From JANOAR01 sp031411235 (GTDB lineage Bacteria; Verrucomicrobiota; Verrucomicrobiia; Verrucomicrobiales; Verrucomicrobiaceae), in contig JANOAR010000055.1 in assembly GCA_031411235.1 (NCBI GenBank), positions 1 to 45,809 on the forward strand: 45,809 bases of DNA. The letters are read 5' to 3'. The first letter of the stretch is position 1. Each line of letters opens with the position of its first letter. The notes beneath the pieces were generated by a model that saw nothing but the letters and a program-made list of their open reading frames with translations, was not told the origin of the DNA and did not search any database. Position numbers and translations under genes: made by a program. Positions 43,206 to 45,809 of the stretch are shown here, in pieces.

Positions 43206-44677
43206 GGTTTGATTTCCAGCGCCGCGATGAGCTGGGCCATGAGTCCCATGCCCATCTGGTAGATGGCGCGGTAGTCGCTGCGTTGCAGGCCTTCGCCGCC
43301 TTTGTTCGACTGCGAGACACCGCCGAGGAGGCCATCCGGCGTGAGGTGCATTTGCAGGCCAGCGAGGGTCTTTTGCGCAGCCGTTTTCGCCTTGTCATCG
43401 AGCCAGCCGTGCTTCACGCCAAGGGCCAGCGCGGCGGCGATGCCTGCGCTGCCTGCGGTATCGGGAGTGAGCTTTGGTTCATCGGCAAAGACGCTCCACA
43501 GGCCATCGTCGCGTTGCAGTTTGATCACCCATGCGGCCATGCGTTGCAGATGAATGATGAGGTCAGCGATGTCACGGCGATCCTTTGCCACAGTGAGCGT
43601 GCGTGTGAGGCCTATCATCTGCCACGCGATGCCGCGTGCCCAGTTGCGATTGCCGCGCTTGCCGTCGTCGTTGTAGGTGCGCCAGAATTCACGGCCATCG
43701 AAGAACCGCGCCTGCCGGATGCGGCACTGATAAAGAGCGTCGAGCATCAGCTTCTCATCGCCGCGCGCCTTGGCGATTAGAGCCAGCGGATACGCGATGG
43801 TGTAGCTGCCCTCGCTGGACATGTGATCACCATCTTGAATAGAGCCGGTGGGCCGCCGCCGGTGTTCCCAGGCCTTCAGCGGCAGTTCGAGCAATGCATT
43901 TTGAGGCTCCATTTCCGCCAATGCAGCAAAGGGCAGACCACCTTCGATGCCATAGATGCGTCCATCGCTCGGTGCAGAGAGATGGTTTTCATAGATGAAC
44001 TGCCCGCCCTTAAAAAAGAGCGCAAGATGCTGCTGCGCCCTTGCCTTCATCGCCGTGTGTTGCGGCAACTCGCCGAGGTCGAGCAATCCATCCATCACGC
44101 AACCCTCCATCCAGCCAAACTGCTGCACACACGCGAGGGAGTTCATGCGGGCAAAATATTCCTCCATCGGAGATGCCGTGCCCGGCACGAGCAGGTGCGG
44201 CAGCAGCGCCACTGGCACATCCGCGCCACCGGTGAAGATTTCCAAGTCGCTACCCTTCGTGAGCCGCAGTGCCAAGCCCTCGCGGCGAATGTCCGCCACG
44301 TCGGTCGCCGTGAGTGTGATCTGATGCACCTGAAACTGCGTGACGAAGCGCAGATCCAGCGTGCCGATCACACGCCCCGACTGCGGCAAAAAAGCCTCCG
44401 CCGCTTTCTCATCCCGCTCATCAAGCCCGATGGCGATACGAAAGTGCGTGGGCATCACCGCCACTGGCAAATCAGCCCACGCGAGCACGAGCGGTGCCTT
44501 GTCCACGCTTGTGATGGTCGTGGTCTTCCAGCCGAAAGGGACGCGGTGTTTTTCAGAAACGGGCAGTCCAGCGGATGAGCCCACTTGGGCGGGGAGGTGC
44601 TGAGCCAAGGTGGGAGTGCCGGCCTGCGTCGTCACGGTCAGTGCGGCGAAGAGGATCGGGATAAAGAGGTAGTTCAT
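43202..44677 (-). CDS. GH88/GH105-type unsaturated glycuronyl hydrolase
   Basis: This is a 491-residue protein with a signal peptide (LFIPILFAALTVTTQA). The N-terminal part (to about residue 160) is beta-rich. The (alpha/alpha)6 barrel then has GWMEGCVMDGLLDLGELP, YGIEGGLPFAALAEME, FFDGREFWRTYNDDGKRGN and the family motif NWARGIAWQMIGL. It ends with DTAGSAGIAAALALGVKHG and LLGGVSQSNKGG. GH88/105 enzymes remove the unsaturated uronic acid that polysaccharide lyases leave at the non-reducing end. This fits the lyase-like gene directly upstream (35 bp) and the DraG-fold gene downstream (4-bp overlap), so the genes are one operon for a uronic-acid polymer. Confidence 0.9.
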   Translation of the reverse strand: MNYLFIPILFAALTVTTQAGTPTLAQHLPAQVGSSAGLPVSEKHRVPFGWKTTTITSVDKAPLVLAWADLPVAVMPTHFRIAIGLDERDEKAAEAFLPQSGRVIGTLDLRFVTQFQVHQITLTATDVADIRREGLALRLTKGSDLEIFTGGADVPVALLPHLLVPGTASPMEEYFARMNSLACVQQFGWMEGCVMDGLLDLGELPQHTAMKARAQQHLALFFKGGQFIYENHLSAPSDGRIYGIEGGLPFAALAEMEPQNALLELPLKAWEHRRRPTGSIQDGDHMSSEGSYTIAYPLALIAKARGDEKLMLDALYQCRIRQARFFDGREFWRTYNDDGKRGNRNWARGIAWQMIGLTRTLTVAKDRRDIADLIIHLQRMAAWVIKLQRDDGLWSVFADEPKLTPDTAGSAGIAAALALGVKHGWLDDKAKTAAQKTLAGLQMHLTPDGLLGGVSQSNKGGEGLQRSDYRAIYQMGMGLMAQLIAALEIKP

Positions 44678-44712
44678 AAGGGTTGGCTTGCAGCACAGCG
44701 AAGGCGCGGAAT

Positions 44713-45809
44713 CTATTTTCCTGTCCCCAATCTTCCTGTCGAAGGCTTTTCAGGTAACACGGAAACATTCAAATACCCTTCACTCTGCGCAGCGGTGGTG
44801 AGGCTGATCAGTAGCCGACTCAGGCCGGGATTGGGCGAGTCGAATTTTTGCTTGGGCTGCGACAGGTCTTCGATCTCCATCGTGAGCTTCGATGAGGCGG
44901 TGGCTCGGAGACGCAGAGCTTCACCGGATTGTTCAAGCACGAAGCCATCCTCGGTCTTCGTGGCTTTGGCGTGGGTGAGCCATTGCCAAGTGACCTTGGC
45001 TTCGGTGCCGCGGGTTTTCCATTCGTCATGAATCGTGAAGCTGTGATCCGGGTTCAGCGTGAAGTGGCGCTGGGCATACGCGACTTGATCACAAACAACC
45101 GGTGTGAGATCGACGATGAAGCCACTCGGCGCTGGCCGCATCTCGGCTTTGGCTTCGACACGCTGCGGGGCATGGTTAAAGCGCAGCAGGTTGTGGCTCT
45201 CGGGGCCGCAGCGGAAGATGCTCCAGCGCTTGCTGTCTTGCGTGGTCTTGAACAGATCAGCGGCCAGTCCGTTTGCCCGAGCGTGCGGATAGCTTTCGCG
45301 ACCGAGATCGACCGCCCAGCGCACGCCATTGGCCTCCAGAATGAAGGAGCCGATGTCCATGTGCGCGTGCGAGTCGTCGGCCTGGCCGGCTTTGATGCCG
45401 ACGAAGGTGGCGCGCGGGTCGTCCCATTTCGAACGGAGCACGGCCTGCGGTTGCGAGCCGCCTTCGCTCCACCACACCAGCGGAGGCGACGACGCAGGCG
45501 CGATGGGAAGGGACGGATCGCGCCAGACGAGTGCGAGAGCCAACATGCGGCTGGCGTCTCCGCGCGGCGCGCCGGCGGTGATGGCGTCGGCGAGGGTTTT
45601 GAGATTGGCGACTTCACGCGCGACCAGGTCACCGCGGCGGAGTTCGCGGGCGAACCAGAACATCACGGGTTCGTAGCCGAGACCGGAGCTGTTGTCGCCG
45701 AAGTTGAACAGCAGGCCGCTGGGCGCGGTCATTTGGAGCGTGTAGTCGGCGGTCTGCAGAAAACCGGGCGCGCGCTCAAGGCCCGCGGTGGTGCCGAGGG
45801 CGGTGCGCA
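44713..45809 (-). CDS. Heparinase II/III-like polysaccharide lyase, partial
   Basis: The frame is open to the window edge, so the N-terminal part is missing; about 364 residues are visible. The visible piece contains the heparinase II/III signature TFVGIKAGQADDSHAHMDIG, followed by SFILEANGVRWAVDLGRESY and FRCGPESHNLLRFNHAPQ. A C-terminal beta-sandwich has AYAQRHFTLNPDHSFTIHDE. The His-x-His-x-Asp region is the catalytic and metal part. Family members cleave heparin, heparan sulfate, alginate or related uronic polymers by beta-elimination. It is the first visible gene of the minus-strand operon; regulators and transporters would be outside the window. Confidence 0.9.
   Translation of the reverse strand, partial: RTALGTTAGLERAPGFLQTADYTLQMTAPSGLLFNFGDNSSGLGYEPVMFWFARELRRGDLVAREVANLKTLADAITAGAPRGDASRMLALALVWRDPSLPIAPASSPPLVWWSEGGSQPQAVLRSKWDDPRATFVGIKAGQADDSHAHMDIGSFILEANGVRWAVDLGRESYPHARANGLAADLFKTTQDSKRWSIFRCGPESHNLLRFNHAPQRVEAKAEMRPAPSGFIVDLTPVVCDQVAYAQRHFTLNPDHSFTIHDEWKTRGTEAKVTWQWLTHAKATKTEDGFVLEQSGEALRLRATASSKLTMEIEDLSQPKQKFDSPNPGLSRLLISLTTAAQSEGYLNVSVLPEKPSTGRLGTGK

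Overview
The window looks like chromosomal DNA of a Verrucomicrobiota bacterium, probably close to Verrucomicrobiaceae/Prosthecobacter. This is inferred from several features together: fairly high GC, a Tat-exported DUF1501 protein, very large secreted proteins built from ASH, BACON and putative-Ig domains, a secreted ADP-ribosylglycohydrolase inside a uronic-polysaccharide cluster, and heptamer-period repeats between genes. No rRNA, tRNA, CRISPR array, transposase or phage gene was recognised.

Layout. (1) 1-1511: a perfect 13-bp hairpin, then a decayed 3' part of a type III restriction-like helicase/nuclease gene. (2) 1556-6612: single housekeeping or accessory genes: queF, an orphan DUF1501 gene, a 3D-domain lipoprotein, nth, a small membrane protein and a mannose-1-phosphate guanylyltransferase. 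(3) 6707-23631: the most notable region. A cobalamin riboswitch, with a 10-bp P1 and a downstream structure that competes with it, precedes three consecutive plus-strand genes for exported proteins. These are a propeller-like/Ig protein (795 aa), an Ig-repeat protein with an uncharacterised C-terminal domain (745 aa) and a giant subtilase (3875 aa) carrying two BACON-propeller units and a duplicated ~285-aa module. A 174-bp foldable element with terminal inverted repeats lies between the first two genes. I propose a vitamin B12-regulated surface system, possibly for corrinoid capture; this is inference. (4) 23693-28181: tcdA, a YdeI-like gene, an SDR gene, then pgk-tpiA. (5) 28220-31284: a strong hairpin, a YkgJ-like Cys-cluster protein, a membrane protein and a threonine aldolase. 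(6) 31364-35338, minus strand: a CDF transporter, birA, accB and accC, which together give biotin ligation and acetyl-CoA carboxylase. (7) 35379-38901, minus strand: a run of small membrane and zinc-finger proteins (GYF/RDD, zinc ribbon, B-box-like) and a DUF1579 protein. (8) 39083-45809, minus strand: a polysaccharide-degradation operon that leaves the window: heparinase II/III-like lyase, GH88/105 hydrolase, ADP-ribosylglycohydrolase-family protein, esterase and parallel beta-helix protein.

Several intergenic regions carry direct repeats with a strict 7-nt period, often as inverted pairs. They lie upstream of or overlap gene ends: they supply the apparent start codon of queF and the stop codons of the DUF1501 and B-box genes, and they sit between accB and accC. 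All functional calls come from reading the sequence and remembered family motifs; no database search was run.
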